Positions 38,712 through 49,053 of a stretch of DNA of 64,000 nucleotides are shown piece after piece; within the stretch, counting starts at the first letter, position 1; every line of letters starts with the position of its first letter. Below the pieces are notes generated by a model. It searched no databases. It was not told where the DNA came from and saw only the letters and a list, made by a program, of their open reading frames with translations. The translations under genes and the position numbers were made by a program. Origin of the DNA: Sphingobacterium hotanense (GTDB taxonomy: Bacteria > Bacteroidota > Bacteroidia > Sphingobacteriales > Sphingobacteriaceae); assembly GCF_008274825.1 (NCBI RefSeq), contig NZ_CP030848.1, positions 3,843,618 through 3,907,617 on the forward strand, read 5' to 3'.

Positions 38712-39805
38712 AAGATAATACAGACCGGTTTGGACAGCACGATTCTTCTACCGTGATCCGTCAGCAAGCCTGTTTTAGCATCTCTCGCAAACACCACGAT
38801 TTGATCCGTCACTTGATTGGCAACCAAGACAAACTTCCCGTTTGGTGTTAAATTTAAGTTTCTAGGACCTGTCCCTAAGGCAGATACCAATTGCTTTAAT
38901 TCTAAGGAACCGTCTTTTTTGATTGCAAAGACCGATACCGTATTTGCATCAGCACGATTGGTACTATACAGGAATTTGCCATCAGGTGATATTTTCAAGT
39001 CTGCAGCGCCATGTTGGCCTTCGAATTCTGCGGTAATCATATTGATGATCTGCGATTGCTTCCAGCCATTCTTTTCTTTGTTAAAAACTACGATATCTCC
39101 GGTTAGTTCTTGCAAGGAATACATCGTTTTTCCTTTAGGATGGAATGCAATATGTCTTGGTCCACCTCCCTTTGTAACAGTAATTAATTCTTTTTCTTTG
39201 AATTGGTACTTTGTTCCATCTTTTACGACGTCAAAGACGTAGATCATATCTGCACCTAAATCAGAGACATAGATTGATTTGTCGGGTCCCATAAACGCCG
39301 AGTGGATGTGCGATTTGGTTTGTCGTTTAGGGTCGACGCTGCTTCCCTTAAACTCACGATAATCGTCCATTTCGGATATATGTCCGTTTTCATCAATGCT
39401 ATATAATGCTAAGGATCCTCCGGAGTAATTGGAAACGACGGCATAGCGGCCATTATCCCCCAATAGCACATGGCAGGGTGCTCCTCCCTTGGTCGAGACT
39501 TTATTTTCGAAGGTCAGGGTTTCATCAGCCAGGTTAAAGGATGAAATCGATTGGTTGCCATCGCCCGACTCATTTACTGCCACTAAAAACTTATCTGTTC
39601 GTGCTAAAAATGATGGACTTGGTGTTTCTACTTCACTTATCAAATCTGAATTCCCAGTGACCTGATCGAACAAATAAGAATAAATTCCTCGGCTTCCGCC
39701 CTCGGAGGTATAGGTTCCAACGAACATGGGAACAAGTTGGTTTTGTGCATGTGTTAAATGTGCGGTCATCATCGAAATTAGTATTATCAGGCAAGTCTTT
39801 TTCAT
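38708..39805 (-). CDS. Lactonase family beta-propeller protein (Pgl-like)
   Basis: 365 residues with a signal peptide ending near HAQ, then a seven-bladed propeller. GGAPCHVLLGDNGRYAVVSN, KSHIHSAFMGPDKSIYVSDL (quoted at the limit) and GGGPRHIAFHPKGKTMYS are blade repeats typical of the YbhE/6-phosphogluconolactonase family. The signal peptide implies a periplasmic or exported protein, so classical pentose-phosphate function in the cytoplasm is doubtful. It converges on and overlaps mrpG by 4 bases. Confidence 0.85.
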   Translation of the reverse strand: MKKTCLIILISMMTAHLTHAQNQLVPMFVGTYTSEGGSRGIYSYLFDQVTGNSDLISEVETPSPSFLARTDKFLVAVNESGDGNQSISSFNLADETLTFENKVSTKGGAPCHVLLGDNGRYAVVSNYSGGSLALYSIDENGHISEMDDYREFKGSSVDPKRQTKSHIHSAFMGPDKSIYVSDLGADMIYVFDVVKDGTKYQFKEKELITVTKGGGPRHIAFHPKGKTMYSLQELTGDIVVFNKEKNGWKQSQIINMITAEFEGQHGAADLKISPDGKFLYSTNRADANTVSVFAIKKDGSLELKQLVSALGTGPRNLNLTPNGKFVLVANQVTDQIVVFARDAKTGLLTDHGRRIVLSKPVCIIF

Positions 39806-39933
39806 CTGTTAAATATGGTTAAAACACAGTAAGTTTATCTTCAAATAGGTATTTTAGCGCCAGCGTGAGGATAGCGTTTTTTATTTATATTATTTATTAT
39901 GGTATAAATGTAGAAAAAAGGCATAATATTTAA

Positions 39934-39941
39934 TAATTTTG
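39934..39941 (+). promoter_or_regulatory. -7 promoter box upstream of the SurA-like gene
   Basis: TAATTTTG followed by CCCC, an exact TAnnTTTG match ending 36 bases before the ATG at 39978. No clear -33 TTTG was found. Confidence 0.5.
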
Positions 39942-39977
39942 CCCCTAGACTATCTCATTTAGATTGACTATAAAAGA

Positions 39978-41348
39978 ATGAAGAACCTTTTTACTATAAT
40001 AACACTTTTACTGACGTTCTGTTCCATCGGAGTGAATGCTCAGGAAAGGCTTATTGACCGTGTGGTTGCAACTGTGGGCTCGGGGATTATCTTACAATCC
40101 GATATTGATAACCAGTACATGCAGTATCTTGCAAACGGCGGAACACCGGACGACGATTTCAAATGTACGGCATTACAACAATTGATTATGACAAAATTGC
40201 TTGCTCAGCAAGCGGTAATCGACTCAGTTGAAGTAACGGAATCGGAGGTTGATGATCAATTGAACGCTCGTATGCGGGAAATGGTTCGTCGCGCAGGAAG
40301 TCAAGAGCGCTTAGAAGGGTTCTTAAAACGTTCTTTGTTACAGTACAAAGAAGAGATGAGACCTATTCTTTCTGAACAATTGAAGGCTAATAAGCTTCAG
40401 GGTACAATCGTTCAGAAAATCACGATTACACCACAAGAAGTAAAACGCTACTTCGAGGCTTTGAATCAGGATAGCTTACCTAGTTTCAATACAGAGGTCG
40501 AGATTGGCGAGATCGTGGTTAATCCGGTATTGACAAAAGAAGAGAAAAATGTATTCCGTGAGAAAGCGGAGGGATATAGAAAGCAAGTAATCGACGGAAC
40601 AGACTTCGGTACTGTTGCGCGTTTCTACTCTGAAGATGGTTCTGCCCCTTACGGTGGTGAGTTAGGTTTCGCAACACGTGATGCCTATGTAAAAGAATTC
40701 TCGGCAATGGCTTTCAAATTAAAAGAAGGTGAAGTTTCACCGGTGTTTGAGACACAGTTCGGATTTCACTTCCTACAGGTGCTAGAGCGCCGTGGTGAAG
40801 AGGTGAATGTAAGACACGTCTTGATCAAAACTAAGCCAACCACAGCTAGCTTAGAGCGCACGAAAGCGAAGATCGATAGTATCTATGATAAAGTATCTTC
40901 AGGGAAACTTCCATTCCATACAGCTGCTTCGTTATACTCTGATAATAAAGAGACAAAATTTAACGGGGGTATGGTAATCAATGAACAGTCGCAATCCAGA
41001 ACGACACTTATCCCGGTGGATATGTTAGAGAAGGAATTGTTCGTAGCGATTGATCCATTACAACCTGGAGAATACTCGAAGCCGTTCCAATTTACGGATA
41101 GAACAGGACAAGTGGCTTACAAGTTCAATTACTTAAAAACCCGTATTCCCCCACATAAAGCAAGCTTGGAGCAAGATTTTGCCAAGATACAAGAGGCTGC
41201 TCAAGAGGATAAGACCCGTAGAAAGCTGAGCGAGTGGTTTGAGAAAAAGACCAAAGCAACTTTTGTACACGTGAGCGATGATTTCCAGCAATGTGAAGAA
41301 CTAAAAGTATGGCTTACTCCTACCGATAATGATATCGCCGCGAAGTAG
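39978..41348 (+). CDS. SurA-like periplasmic peptidyl-prolyl isomerase
   Basis: 456-residue chaperone with a signal peptide ending at NAQ (22), an N-terminal SurA domain (starting RLIDRVVATVGSGIILQSDI) and two parvulin-type rotamase domains (about 175-275 and 280-390; for example FYSEDGSAPYGGELGF and LYSDNKETKFNGGMV). It would help outer-membrane proteins fold in the periplasm. Monocistronic, with an upstream promoter box and a downstream terminator. Confidence 0.9.
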   Translation: MKNLFTIITLLLTFCSIGVNAQERLIDRVVATVGSGIILQSDIDNQYMQYLANGGTPDDDFKCTALQQLIMTKLLAQQAVIDSVEVTESEVDDQLNARMREMVRRAGSQERLEGFLKRSLLQYKEEMRPILSEQLKANKLQGTIVQKITITPQEVKRYFEALNQDSLPSFNTEVEIGEIVVNPVLTKEEKNVFREKAEGYRKQVIDGTDFGTVARFYSEDGSAPYGGELGFATRDAYVKEFSAMAFKLKEGEVSPVFETQFGFHFLQVLERRGEEVNVRHVLIKTKPTTASLERTKAKIDSIYDKVSSGKLPFHTAASLYSDNKETKFNGGMVINEQSQSRTTLIPVDMLEKELFVAIDPLQPGEYSKPFQFTDRTGQVAYKFNYLKTRIPPHKASLEQDFAKIQEAAQEDKTRRKLSEWFEKKTKATFVHVSDDFQQCEELKVWLTPTDNDIAAK

Positions 41349-41368
41349 ACGGCTAATAGATAAAAAGA

Positions 41369-41394
41369 AAAAGCGAACCGATTGGTTCGCTTTT
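41369..41394 (+). terminator. Terminator after the SurA-like gene
   Basis: 11-bp stem AAAAGCGAACC / GGTTCGCTTTT with a GATT loop, followed by CTTTTTATG. The flanking A-run means it may also serve the convergent gene that ends at 41417. Confidence 0.9.
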
Positions 41395-41416
41395 CTTTTT
41401 ATGTCTCTTTTGTCGA

Positions 41417-42277
41417 TTATCTCTCGAACATCATTTCTAAGATCACCTTCCACTGGAAGTCTTCTTTCAATTGCCAGATACGCACATAATTAAACTTAAC
41501 GACTTTATCTTTCATGCCGACTGTTGCCGTTCCGTTCGTATAGGCAAATTCACCGCTATACGCTCGTCCTACCCCAGTAGGGTCCGTATCGATCTCAATA
41601 CGTTCTTTCTTCAGGAATGCTAATATTTTGTCTCTGCCTTCGATTTCTGATTGCCAAGGAAAGTAAAAGCGTGCGTCATCTGCCATAAACTCGTTATAGC
41701 CCGTTCTGGTGTCCGCTTTTAAGATTGTGGAGAACAATTCGTCCGTTTGTAGAACGACTTCTTCACGCTGTGCCAATCGCTTATCCGAGCGATGCTTAAG
41801 ATAAGCCTTATCATCCGGCTCGTAATATTCTAATGGGCTTGCTTTGCCCTTTCCGAAGTTTTCTACTTCCGCACGGATATGCGCTTTCCAGTTTCCTTTT
41901 TTATCTCTTCTCCATACGGTTAAGTACTGGCCGTAGCGTTTGATGGCGCCAACTTTTTGAAACTCTAAAGGTCCTGACGTTACGCCCCAATCTAAGCTTC
42001 GGGATACCAATACGAAGTTGGGGTTCCAGGTCAATACATCTGGAATATTCGGACGATTATCTAAATAGTTTACCGCGTTTACCGGTGATGGCACGAAGAA
42101 AGTAGACTGTTTGTCTACCATGTATTTTAATCCGGTATGTGGATTTTCAGTTTTTGAAAGATTTGCTGCCGTTCTATCTACTGTTAACAGTCCGCCTATC
42201 TTGTCTGGTAATTGACCATAACTTGATAAGGCTATTAATGCAGTTGTTAATACAGTAAAGGCCTTTTTTTTAATCAT
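41417..42277 (-). CDS. Secreted protein with NTF2-like (DUF4440-type) domains
   Basis: 286 residues with a signal peptide (about 1-21, ending SYGQ). The sequence looks like two SnoaL/DUF4440-type halves; the second is clearest: NEFMADDARFYFPWQSEIEG, then KFNYVRIWQLKEDFQWKVIL. No catalytic residues can be assigned, so function is unknown. It lies 22 bases from cysS on the same strand and may be cotranscribed after it. Confidence 0.65.
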   Translation of the reverse strand: MIKKKAFTVLTTALIALSSYGQLPDKIGGLLTVDRTAANLSKTENPHTGLKYMVDKQSTFFVPSPVNAVNYLDNRPNIPDVLTWNPNFVLVSRSLDWGVTSGPLEFQKVGAIKRYGQYLTVWRRDKKGNWKAHIRAEVENFGKGKASPLEYYEPDDKAYLKHRSDKRLAQREEVVLQTDELFSTILKADTRTGYNEFMADDARFYFPWQSEIEGRDKILAFLKKERIEIDTDPTGVGRAYSGEFAYTNGTATVGMKDKVVKFNYVRIWQLKEDFQWKVILEMMFER

Positions 42278-42299
42278 TGTACAAATTTTACCTTACTAA

Positions 42300-43766
42300 T
42301 CAAATCTTATTCCAAAGTGTTCCATCCTTGCTGTCCTTCAACTGAATACCGATAGCAGTTAGATGTTCGCGGATACGATCTGAGGTAACAAAGTCTTTAT
42401 TTTTCTTAGCGTCGTTACGCAAGTCAATGATGATTTGCATCAAATCATCGACGTTGTCTGTGTTTTCTAATTGATCATCCTTCAATCCTAGGATGTCGAA
42501 TACGAAGGCGTGAATAAAGCTTTTTAAGTCTTCCAGATCAGCCTGGTTGATTGTTAGCTTACCATCGTAAATCGAGTTGATGATACGAACCACTTCAAAT
42601 AACTCCGCAATAAGTACCGGGCTGTTGAAGTCATCGTCCATCGCGGCGTAGCATTTCTCTTTAATTGCTTTTAGATCTGCAAAGTTAGATTTAGCGGATA
42701 CCGTAATCTTATCGAGCAAGCTGATCGCCGTCATTAGGCGCTTAAATCCTTTATCAGCAGCGTCCAAAGCTTCGTTTGAAAAATCTAAAGTGCTTCTGTA
42801 ATGGGCTTGCAGCATAAAAAAGCGCACTGCCATCGGCGAATAGCCTCTATTCAATAGAGGATGATCTCCTGTAAACAGCTCGCCCGGCAAGAAGCCATTC
42901 CCTGCGGATTTCGACATTCTCGCTCCATTGACGGTAAGCATATTGGTATGCATCCAGTATTTCGCTGGAGTCGTGTGGTTACAAGCTTGCGATTGTGCGA
43001 TTTCATTGGTGTGGTGAGTAGCCGCCAAGTCCATTCCGCCGCCATGGATATCGAACTGATCGCCTAAGTATTTTCTGCTCATGGCGGAACATTCGATATG
43101 CCAACCGGGGAACCCTATGCCCCAAGGCGATGGCCAGCGCATAATATGTTCTGGTTTAGCCTTAATCCATAATGCAAAGTCTAGACGACCGCGCTTCTCA
43201 TCTTGTCCGCCCAACTCGCGCGTGTTATTTAACAGATCTTCTAGATTACGATTCGTTAGGATCGTATAGTTATGTTCTTTAACGTATTTTTCTACATCAA
43301 AATAAACTGTGCCATCCACCTCATAAGCATATCCGTTTGCTATGATCTGTTGAACCATTTCGATCTGCTCGGAAATATGTCCCGTTGCCGTTGGTTCAAT
43401 GCTCGGTGGTATGGTATTGAATAAGCGCAAAACATCATGAAAGCCTATGGTGTACTTTTGTACAATTTCCATGGGTTCCAGCTGCTCTAATTTCGCCTTC
43501 TTTGCAAACTTATCATCGCCCTCGTCATTGTCTCCTTCTAAGTGTCCCGCATCTGTGATATTGCGTACATAACGCACCTTATACCCTAGATGAAGCAGGT
43601 AGCGAAAGATAAGATCAAACGACACGAAGGTTCTACAGTTCCCTAAATGTACATCACTGTAAACAGTCGGACCACAAACATACATACCAACCAAGTTGGG
43701 GTGTATAGGTTCGAATTTCTCCTTTTTACGAGTCAGGGTATTGTACAATACTAAGTTGTGCTGCAT
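42300..43766 (-). CDS. cysS: Cysteinyl-tRNA synthetase
   Basis: Class I aminoacyl-tRNA synthetase, 488 residues. The HIGH-type motif is [12 protein letters not shown] (about 35-46), the KMSKS-type motif is ARMSKSAGN, and zinc ligands are visible in [17 protein letters not shown] and [18 protein letters not shown]-type helical domain follows. It is downstream of der by 15 bases in the same direction. Confidence 0.96.
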   Translation of the reverse strand: MQHNLVLYNTLTRKKEKFEPIHPNLVGMYVCGPTVYSDVHLGNCRTFVSFDLIFRYLLHLGYKVRYVRNITDAGHLEGDNDEGDDKFAKKAKLEQLEPMEIVQKYTIGFHDVLRLFNTIPPSIEPTATGHISEQIEMVQQIIANGYAYEVDGTVYFDVEKYVKEHNYTILTNRNLEDLLNNTRELGGQDEKRGRLDFALWIKAKPEHIMRWPSPWGIGFPGWHIECSAMSRKYLGDQFDIHGGGMDLAATHHTNEIAQSQACNHTTPAKYWMHTNMLTVNGARMSKSAGNGFLPGELFTGDHPLLNRGYSPMAVRFFMLQAHYRSTLDFSNEALDAADKGFKRLMTAISLLDKITVSAKSNFADLKAIKEKCYAAMDDDFNSPVLIAELFEVVRIINSIYDGKLTINQADLEDLKSFIHAFVFDILGLKDDQLENTDNVDDLMQIIIDLRNDAKKNKDFVTSDRIREHLTAIGIQLKDSKDGTLWNKI

Positions 43767-43781
43767 ACGATTGGCGGTAGC

Positions 43782-45083
43782 TTATTTTTGTCTAAAGAAT
43801 ATTTGAATAGGAACTCCTGAGAAATCAAAGTTCTCGCGCAGTTTGTTTTCAACGAAACGCTTATATGGATCTTTGATATACTGAGGAAGATTACAGAAGA
43901 AAGCAAACATTGGAGATCTGCCTGGCAACTGTGTTACATACTTAATCTTAATATATTTCCCTTTTGTGGATGGTGGAGGAAAGTTTTCAATGATATCCAA
44001 CATCACGTCGTTTAGTTTCGACGTAGGGATTTTTTTCGTCTTATTATTATACACTTCCATCGCCGTTTCAACAGTCTTGAAGATACGTTGCTTCTCTGTT
44101 ACGGAAGTAAATAAGATAGGGACGTCGGAGAATGGAGCAATCTTCTTACGGATGGTGTCTTCGAATTGCTTCGCTGTTTTATGATCTTTCTCAATGGTAT
44201 CCCATTTGTTAACAAGAATCACAATACCTTTTTTGTTTTTCTCTGCCAGGTGAAAGATATTGATATCTTGTGCTTCAATACCGTCCTTGGCATCAATCAT
44301 CAAGATAACAACATCAGAATCCTCTAAGGCCTTGATTGTACGCATTACGGAGTAGAACTCGATGTTCTCATTCACCTTCGACTTACGGCGAAGACCTGCA
44401 GTATCCACTAACAAGAATTCATGTCCGAACTGATTGTAATGGATGCGGATGGCATCACGTGTAGTACCAGCGATTGGCGTAACGATGTTACGCTCCTTAC
44501 CTAATAGCGCATTTGTTAGCGAGGATTTTCCCACGTTTGGACGACCAACGATTGTAAACTTAGGTAGCGTGGATTCTTCTTCGTCTTCCAATTCGAAATG
44601 GCTAACCACCTCGTCTAATAACTCACCCGTTCCGGATCCGGTCATTGATGAGATATCATAAGGTTCGCCAAGTCCGAACGAATAGAACTCTGCCGAGTCA
44701 TTCGCCTGCTTCGCACTGTCTACTTTGTTAGCGACAATGTATACCGGCTTTTTACTACGGCGTAGGATATCGGCAATCTCATCATCTAAGTCTGTTACAC
44801 CTGTTGTTACATCAACGACAAACAAGATGACAGAAGCTTCTTCGATAGCGATATGAACCTGCTCACGAATTGCCGCTTCGAATACGTCGTCTGAACCATG
44901 TACAAAACCACCAGTATCTATTACTGTAAATTTCTTGCCGATCCACTCGGCTTGTCCATAATGACGATCGCGGGTTACTCCACTGAAGTCATCCACGATA
45001 GCCTTACGACTTTCTGTTAATCGATTGTATAAGGTAGATTTACCAACATTCGGTCTTCCAACAATTGCTACGATATTTGCCAT
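43782..45083 (-). CDS. der: Ribosome biogenesis GTPase Der
   Basis: 433-residue essential GTPase for 50S assembly, with two tandem G domains. [12 protein letters not shown] (8-19) and [12 protein letters not shown] (about 183) are the two P-loops, each followed by a DTGG/DTAG switch II motif and an NKxD motif ([18 protein letters not shown]). A C-terminal KH-like domain ends the protein. It is first of a der-cysS cluster. Confidence 0.96.
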   Translation of the reverse strand: MANIVAIVGRPNVGKSTLYNRLTESRKAIVDDFSGVTRDRHYGQAEWIGKKFTVIDTGGFVHGSDDVFEAAIREQVHIAIEEASVILFVVDVTTGVTDLDDEIADILRRSKKPVYIVANKVDSAKQANDSAEFYSFGLGEPYDISSMTGSGTGELLDEVVSHFELEDEEESTLPKFTIVGRPNVGKSSLTNALLGKERNIVTPIAGTTRDAIRIHYNQFGHEFLLVDTAGLRRKSKVNENIEFYSVMRTIKALEDSDVVILMIDAKDGIEAQDINIFHLAEKNKKGIVILVNKWDTIEKDHKTAKQFEDTIRKKIAPFSDVPILFTSVTEKQRIFKTVETAMEVYNNKTKKIPTSKLNDVMLDIIENFPPPSTKGKYIKIKYVTQLPGRSPMFAFFCNLPQYIKDPYKRFVENKLRENFDFSGVPIQIFFRQK

Positions 45084-45240
45084 ATTATTCTATTGATTCG
45101 TTACCCTCTCGGCAACTTATTATTTCAGCTTTTTGTAAAGGTACAAAGTTACGATTTAATCGAACATCTTGGTGATACAATACCAAAATCAATGGAATAT
45201 TTATTCAGAGATGACAGAACGGTAAAAGCATAAAGAAAGA

Positions 45241-45267
45241 GAGGCTGCTTGTGTGAAAAGCAGCCTC
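45241..45267 (-). terminator. Isolated terminator-like hairpin upstream of der
   Basis: Perfect 10-bp stem GAGGCTGCTT / AAGCAGCCTC with a 7-base loop, followed on the minus strand by TCTTTCTTTATG and on the plus strand by ATTTCTCGTTTTG. It lies about 560 bases from the nearest upstream gene on the minus strand. What transcript it ends is unknown. Confidence 0.6.
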
Positions 45268-45462
45268 ATTTCTCGTTTTGAAAATTAATAGTTAGAGATT
45301 CTATTGAATAAAAACCGTTGATTTAAAAATTAACCGTTTTTATAGTTTGCATTTTTAAACTCTCCTAAACTAATTGCAACTTTCGTGCAAGTTTTAGCGA
45401 GTGATGGTAATAATAGTGTTATTAATTCACTGGAAATTATTTGTTGAAAATATTAAGTGCGG

Positions 45463-45484
45463 AAAAATGACGCAAGTCATTTTT
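45463..45484. other. GCAA-tetraloop hairpin
   Basis: Nine-base arms AAAAATGAC / GTCATTTTT close a GCAA loop, a GNRA tetraloop favoured in structured RNAs. The T-run could also make it a terminator on either strand. Confidence 0.5.
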
Positions 45485-45627
45485 ATAATCCAGCGTAAAT
45501 CCAGCAACACTAGCATTTTTAAATTTACAAGGTAGTCTTTACTTATTTTTTTAACCTTAAAAAATAACTCTTGTAAATTTTTTGAAAAAGATACAGTGAA
45601 ATCACTTACCCGACAAGAAGAAAAGAT

Positions 45628-45645
45628 TACGAAATCGATTTCGTA
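45628..45645. promoter_or_regulatory. 18-bp perfect palindrome, operator-like
   Basis: TACGAAATCGATTTCGTA is perfectly symmetric. The length suits a dimeric repressor site. No regulator gene is adjacent, and the distances to der and to the EamA gene leave the target unclear. Confidence 0.35.
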
Positions 45646-45831
45646 GAGTAAGCGATAGGATATTATTAACTAATTGTAGTATTACATCGACACTTACATT
45701 GGTTAAGAAAAATTAAATAATTTAAAAGGCAGTAGAATATATCGGGAGCTCCGGCTTAAATTTCCCGAGCGCATCGCCCTATTTCATCAAAATTATTGAA
45801 AGGGTTGGTAAAAATGAAGAGGAATCGACGT

Positions 45832-46710
45832 TTAGAACTTTAACTTTGTTTTAAGATAAGGATAAATAAACACCGCTACAAGAACAATAATTGCCCCGAA
45901 GTAAAACCCTGTACTCATCGCTTCTTTTTGTCCAAAGATCAGTAAAGCGAGAATAATCCCATAAACAGGTTCCATATTGGTGGTTAGTGCTACTGTGAAG
46001 GCGGATAGCTCCCTCATCACTGCAACTCCAAGAACATAGGCTATTGCGGTACATCCAACACCAAGGACTAATAGATACATTAAATCTGATTGGCTTAAGA
46101 TCATCTGCTCGTCAAACTGTCCCGATATAAGCATGATTATAGAAACCCCGATCCATGCACCAATCATTTCATAAAAAGTAATGGACGTAGGACTCCCCTT
46201 TTTTACCATACGCGCATTGAAGATGGAGAAAATACTTGCGCAAAAGGCACAAGATAGCCCATAGACTATCCCCCAAAAGTATTGGAATTCAAATTTAAAG
46301 ATGAGATAGATTCCGAAAATAATAACCAGCCCGATGAGTATATCGGCAATCGATATCTTCTTCCGATTAATGATAGGTTCGAGAATTGCTGTAAAGAGCG
46401 TAACGGACGACAAGGTGACCAGTGTCACGGATACTGTCGAGATCTTTATCGCATGAAAGAACAGCACCCAATGCAGCCCAACTAGCATGCCTACGGCTAG
46501 GTATTGAATCAATTGTGATTTAGAGACTAGAATAGGCTTCTTCGCAATCAAAAAGTAAACCCATAGGGAGATGGCAGCAATGAGTACCCTGTACCAAACG
46601 AGGTGCATCGCGGATACAGAAATCAATTCACCTAGTACACCAGTGAATCCCCAAATCAACACAGTGAAATGCAATATCAGGATATTGCGATTGGTTGCCA
46701 ATTTTGACAT
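45832..46710 (-). CDS. EamA/DMT-family transporter
   Basis: 292-residue inner-membrane protein with ten predicted helices in two EamA repeats (helices at about 7-140 and 150-285). LIWGFTGVLGELISVSAMHL near the N-terminus and TTNMEPVYGIILALLIFGQK in the second repeat are typical. These carriers export metabolites or amino acids; the substrate cannot be read from sequence. It follows the permease gene by 11 bases, as third gene after tgt. Confidence 0.85.
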   Translation of the reverse strand: MSKLATNRNILILHFTVLIWGFTGVLGELISVSAMHLVWYRVLIAAISLWVYFLIAKKPILVSKSQLIQYLAVGMLVGLHWVLFFHAIKISTVSVTLVTLSSVTLFTAILEPIINRKKISIADILIGLVIIFGIYLIFKFEFQYFWGIVYGLSCAFCASIFSIFNARMVKKGSPTSITFYEMIGAWIGVSIIMLISGQFDEQMILSQSDLMYLLVLGVGCTAIAYVLGVAVMRELSAFTVALTTNMEPVYGIILALLIFGQKEAMSTGFYFGAIIVLVAVFIYPYLKTKLKF

Positions 46711-46721
46711 GTACGAAGAAA

Positions 46722-47804
46722 CTATTTAGGGGCTTTTTTCAGTAGATAAAAGCTCAATAATAAGAAAATAACGTTTGGTATTAATACGGAAATTAGTGGA
46801 TCTAGCCCCCCCTTCAAGGAGAACATACTGGAGAAACGCTCTAGAACGATATAGATACAGCTTAATCCAATACCAAGTCCTAAGCTTAGTCCAATACCAC
46901 CTCTCACCTTTTTTGAAGAAAGGGAAACACCGATAAGTGTAAGAATAAACGCTGAAAAAGGGTTGATAAGTCGCTTATATTTCTCCAACAAGAGGTCGTT
47001 CATCATTCCAGTACCTCGAATCTCTTCTTTGGCGATACGCTCCTCCAAGTCGAGTTGATTCATCGTTGTGAAGATATTTTCATACACTTCGAAATCCTGA
47101 GGTCGCATGTCTAATGTGGTATCTCTTTTCTCTCCGGACTCCATCGTTTCCTTAAAGCCATCAATCACACGATTGGTATAGGCATGAACGCTCCATTTGT
47201 TAGCAACAGAATCCCAAGATATCCGATCAGCCATCAGTTTCTCAACCATTTTATCACCATCGAATCGTTCGAGCGAGAAGTTATAGCCCACCTTACCCTG
47301 CGTATCAAAAGAACCCATATAAACGTAGGTATTTGAATCGATTTGCATGTGGGTCGAGGTAGACGAGGTGCTGACCTTATCAGGCTTGACATAGACATTC
47401 TCAAAATTTACTTTGATCGTGTTGGTAAATGGAATAATGTAGATATTGGAGACTAATGTCAGCGCAAAGATTATCCCCGCGCAAAACATGTACGGACGAA
47501 GCATGCGGTTAAAGCTCATGCCACCACTTAGGATTGGAACAATCTCTGTTTGATCCGCCATCTTCGATGTAAAGAAGATTACGGCAATGAAATTGAACAG
47601 CGGCGTCAGCATATTGATAAAGAAAGGCAAGCTGCCGAGTGCGTAGTATTCAAGAAATACGCGCGACATAGGGGCCTTATACTTGTTGAAATCATCAATC
47701 TTCTCTGAAACATCGAAGATCACAATAACCACACAAAAGATGGCTACTGTAAACGCAAATGTTGACAGATATTTCTTTATGATATAACGATCGATGATGT
47801 TCAT
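46722..47804 (-). CDS. LptF/LptG-family LPS export permease
   Basis: 360-residue YjgP/YjgQ family permease. An N-terminal pair of helices begins IIDRYIIKKYLSTFAFTV, a periplasmic beta-jellyroll domain spans about 120-260, and C-terminal helices contain the RGGIGLSLGLGIGLSCIYIV segment. With LptB (gene at 35-769) it would extract lipopolysaccharide from the inner membrane. Which of LptF or LptG it corresponds to is not certain. It is 7 bases downstream of tgt. Confidence 0.85.
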   Translation of the reverse strand: MNIIDRYIIKKYLSTFAFTVAIFCVVIVIFDVSEKIDDFNKYKAPMSRVFLEYYALGSLPFFINMLTPLFNFIAVIFFTSKMADQTEIVPILSGGMSFNRMLRPYMFCAGIIFALTLVSNIYIIPFTNTIKVNFENVYVKPDKVSTSSTSTHMQIDSNTYVYMGSFDTQGKVGYNFSLERFDGDKMVEKLMADRISWDSVANKWSVHAYTNRVIDGFKETMESGEKRDTTLDMRPQDFEVYENIFTTMNQLDLEERIAKEEIRGTGMMNDLLLEKYKRLINPFSAFILTLIGVSLSSKKVRGGIGLSLGLGIGLSCIYIVLERFSSMFSLKGGLDPLISVLIPNVIFLLLSFYLLKKAPK

Positions 47805-47811
47805 TTCAATA

Positions 47812-48942
47812 TTACAAGCGTTGGCCTAAGATTTTAACCATTTTATTTTTCCAATCATAGAACGTGCCATCGATGATTTTCTCACGCGCTTGATCTACTA
47901 ACCATAGGTAGAAATGCAAGTTATGAAGCGAAGCAATCTGCGCTCCTAAGATTTCTTGAGAACGGATTAAATGGCGAAGGTATGCTTTGGTATGAATCTG
48001 ATCGACTAATAAATCACTTTCTGCTTCAATCGGACTAAAATCGTCTTTCCACTTCTCGTTTTTGATATTGATGATACCGTTCTGTGTAAATAACATACCA
48101 TTACGGGCATTTCTAGTCGGCATAACGCAGTCGAACATGTCAATACCCAACGCAATATTCTCCAGGATATTCACAGGAGTTCCGACGCCCATTAAATATC
48201 GTGGTTTTTCTTTAGGTAGGATATTCGTTACGACTTCAGTCATGGCATACATTTCTTCTGCAGGCTCACCTACCGAAAGTCCGCCGATTGCATTTCCTTC
48301 TCTATTGAAAGAAGCAATGGTTTCTGCAGACTTCTCACGAAGATCTTTATATACCGACCCTTGAACAATTGGGAAAAGCGTCTGATCATAACCATACAAT
48401 GGTTCCGTTGAATCAAAGCGATCGCAACAACGTTTCAACCAGCGATGCGTCATATCTAGCGAACGACGAGCATAGCGATAGTCGCATGGATAAGGCGTAC
48501 ATTCATCAAAAGCCATGATGATATCAGCTCCAATTACGCGCTGAGTATCCATCACATTCTCCGGAGTGAATAAATGTTTTGAGCCGTCGATGTGCGATCG
48601 GAAAGTAACACCCTCCTCGCGAATTTTACGAACTTCAGTTAATGAGTAAACTTGATAGCCACCAGAATCTGTTAGAATTGGTCTGTCCCAGTTAATGAAC
48701 TTATGTAAACCTCCTGCCTTATTCAACACATCTAATCCCGGGCGTAAATACAAATGGTAAGTATTCCCCAAGATAATCTGCGCTTGAATATCATTTACGA
48801 GCTCATGCTGATGCACGGCTTTGACGGTTCCAGCTGTACCAACTGGCATGAAAATCGGTGTTTTTATTGTTCCATGGGCGGTCTCGATCTCTCCTGCCCT
48901 GGCTCTCGAGAGTTTATCTTGTGCTTGAAGCGTAAATTTCAT
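47812..48942 (-). CDS. tgt: Queuine tRNA-ribosyltransferase Tgt, zinc site altered
   Basis: Exchanges guanine 34 for a queuosine precursor in tRNAs with GUN anticodons. 376 residues with MPVGTAGTVKAV, the LTDSGGYQVYSL motif holding the catalytic-type Asp, the FDECTPYP motif, the IGGLSVGEP loop and FDCVMPTRNARNG. The usual CxCxxC zinc motif before AYLRHL is absent: residues 309, 311 and 314 are Ser, Leu and Asp in AESDLLVDQIHTKAYLRHL. The rest of the fold is intact. It heads the tgt-permease-EamA cluster. Confidence 0.93.
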   Translation of the reverse strand: MKFTLQAQDKLSRARAGEIETAHGTIKTPIFMPVGTAGTVKAVHQHELVNDIQAQIILGNTYHLYLRPGLDVLNKAGGLHKFINWDRPILTDSGGYQVYSLTEVRKIREEGVTFRSHIDGSKHLFTPENVMDTQRVIGADIIMAFDECTPYPCDYRYARRSLDMTHRWLKRCCDRFDSTEPLYGYDQTLFPIVQGSVYKDLREKSAETIASFNREGNAIGGLSVGEPAEEMYAMTEVVTNILPKEKPRYLMGVGTPVNILENIALGIDMFDCVMPTRNARNGMLFTQNGIINIKNEKWKDDFSPIEAESDLLVDQIHTKAYLRHLIRSQEILGAQIASLHNLHFYLWLVDQAREKIIDGTFYDWKNKMVKILGQRL

Positions 48943-49053
48943 ACTAATCCTTAATCAAGCGCAAAAATACTATAAAATTTCGAGCGTGGCGCATTTGCCT
49001 CATTTAATTCGCATTTATTAACATACAGTCGACAGAATTGCACGGATATACCG

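Larger units (their letters stand above)
45084..45831. other. 748-bp gap with hairpins and palindromes
   Basis: AT-rich region between the EamA gene's 3' end and the start of der. It carries a terminator (45241-45267), a GCAA-capped hairpin (45463-45484) and an 18-bp palindrome (45628-45645). On the minus strand a TAATTTTG box (45795-45788) could start a transcript running to the terminator. A nine-codon frame beginning MQTIKTV, preceded by AGGAGAG, lies near 45325-45354 on that strand. No protein gene is supported. Confidence 0.5.
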
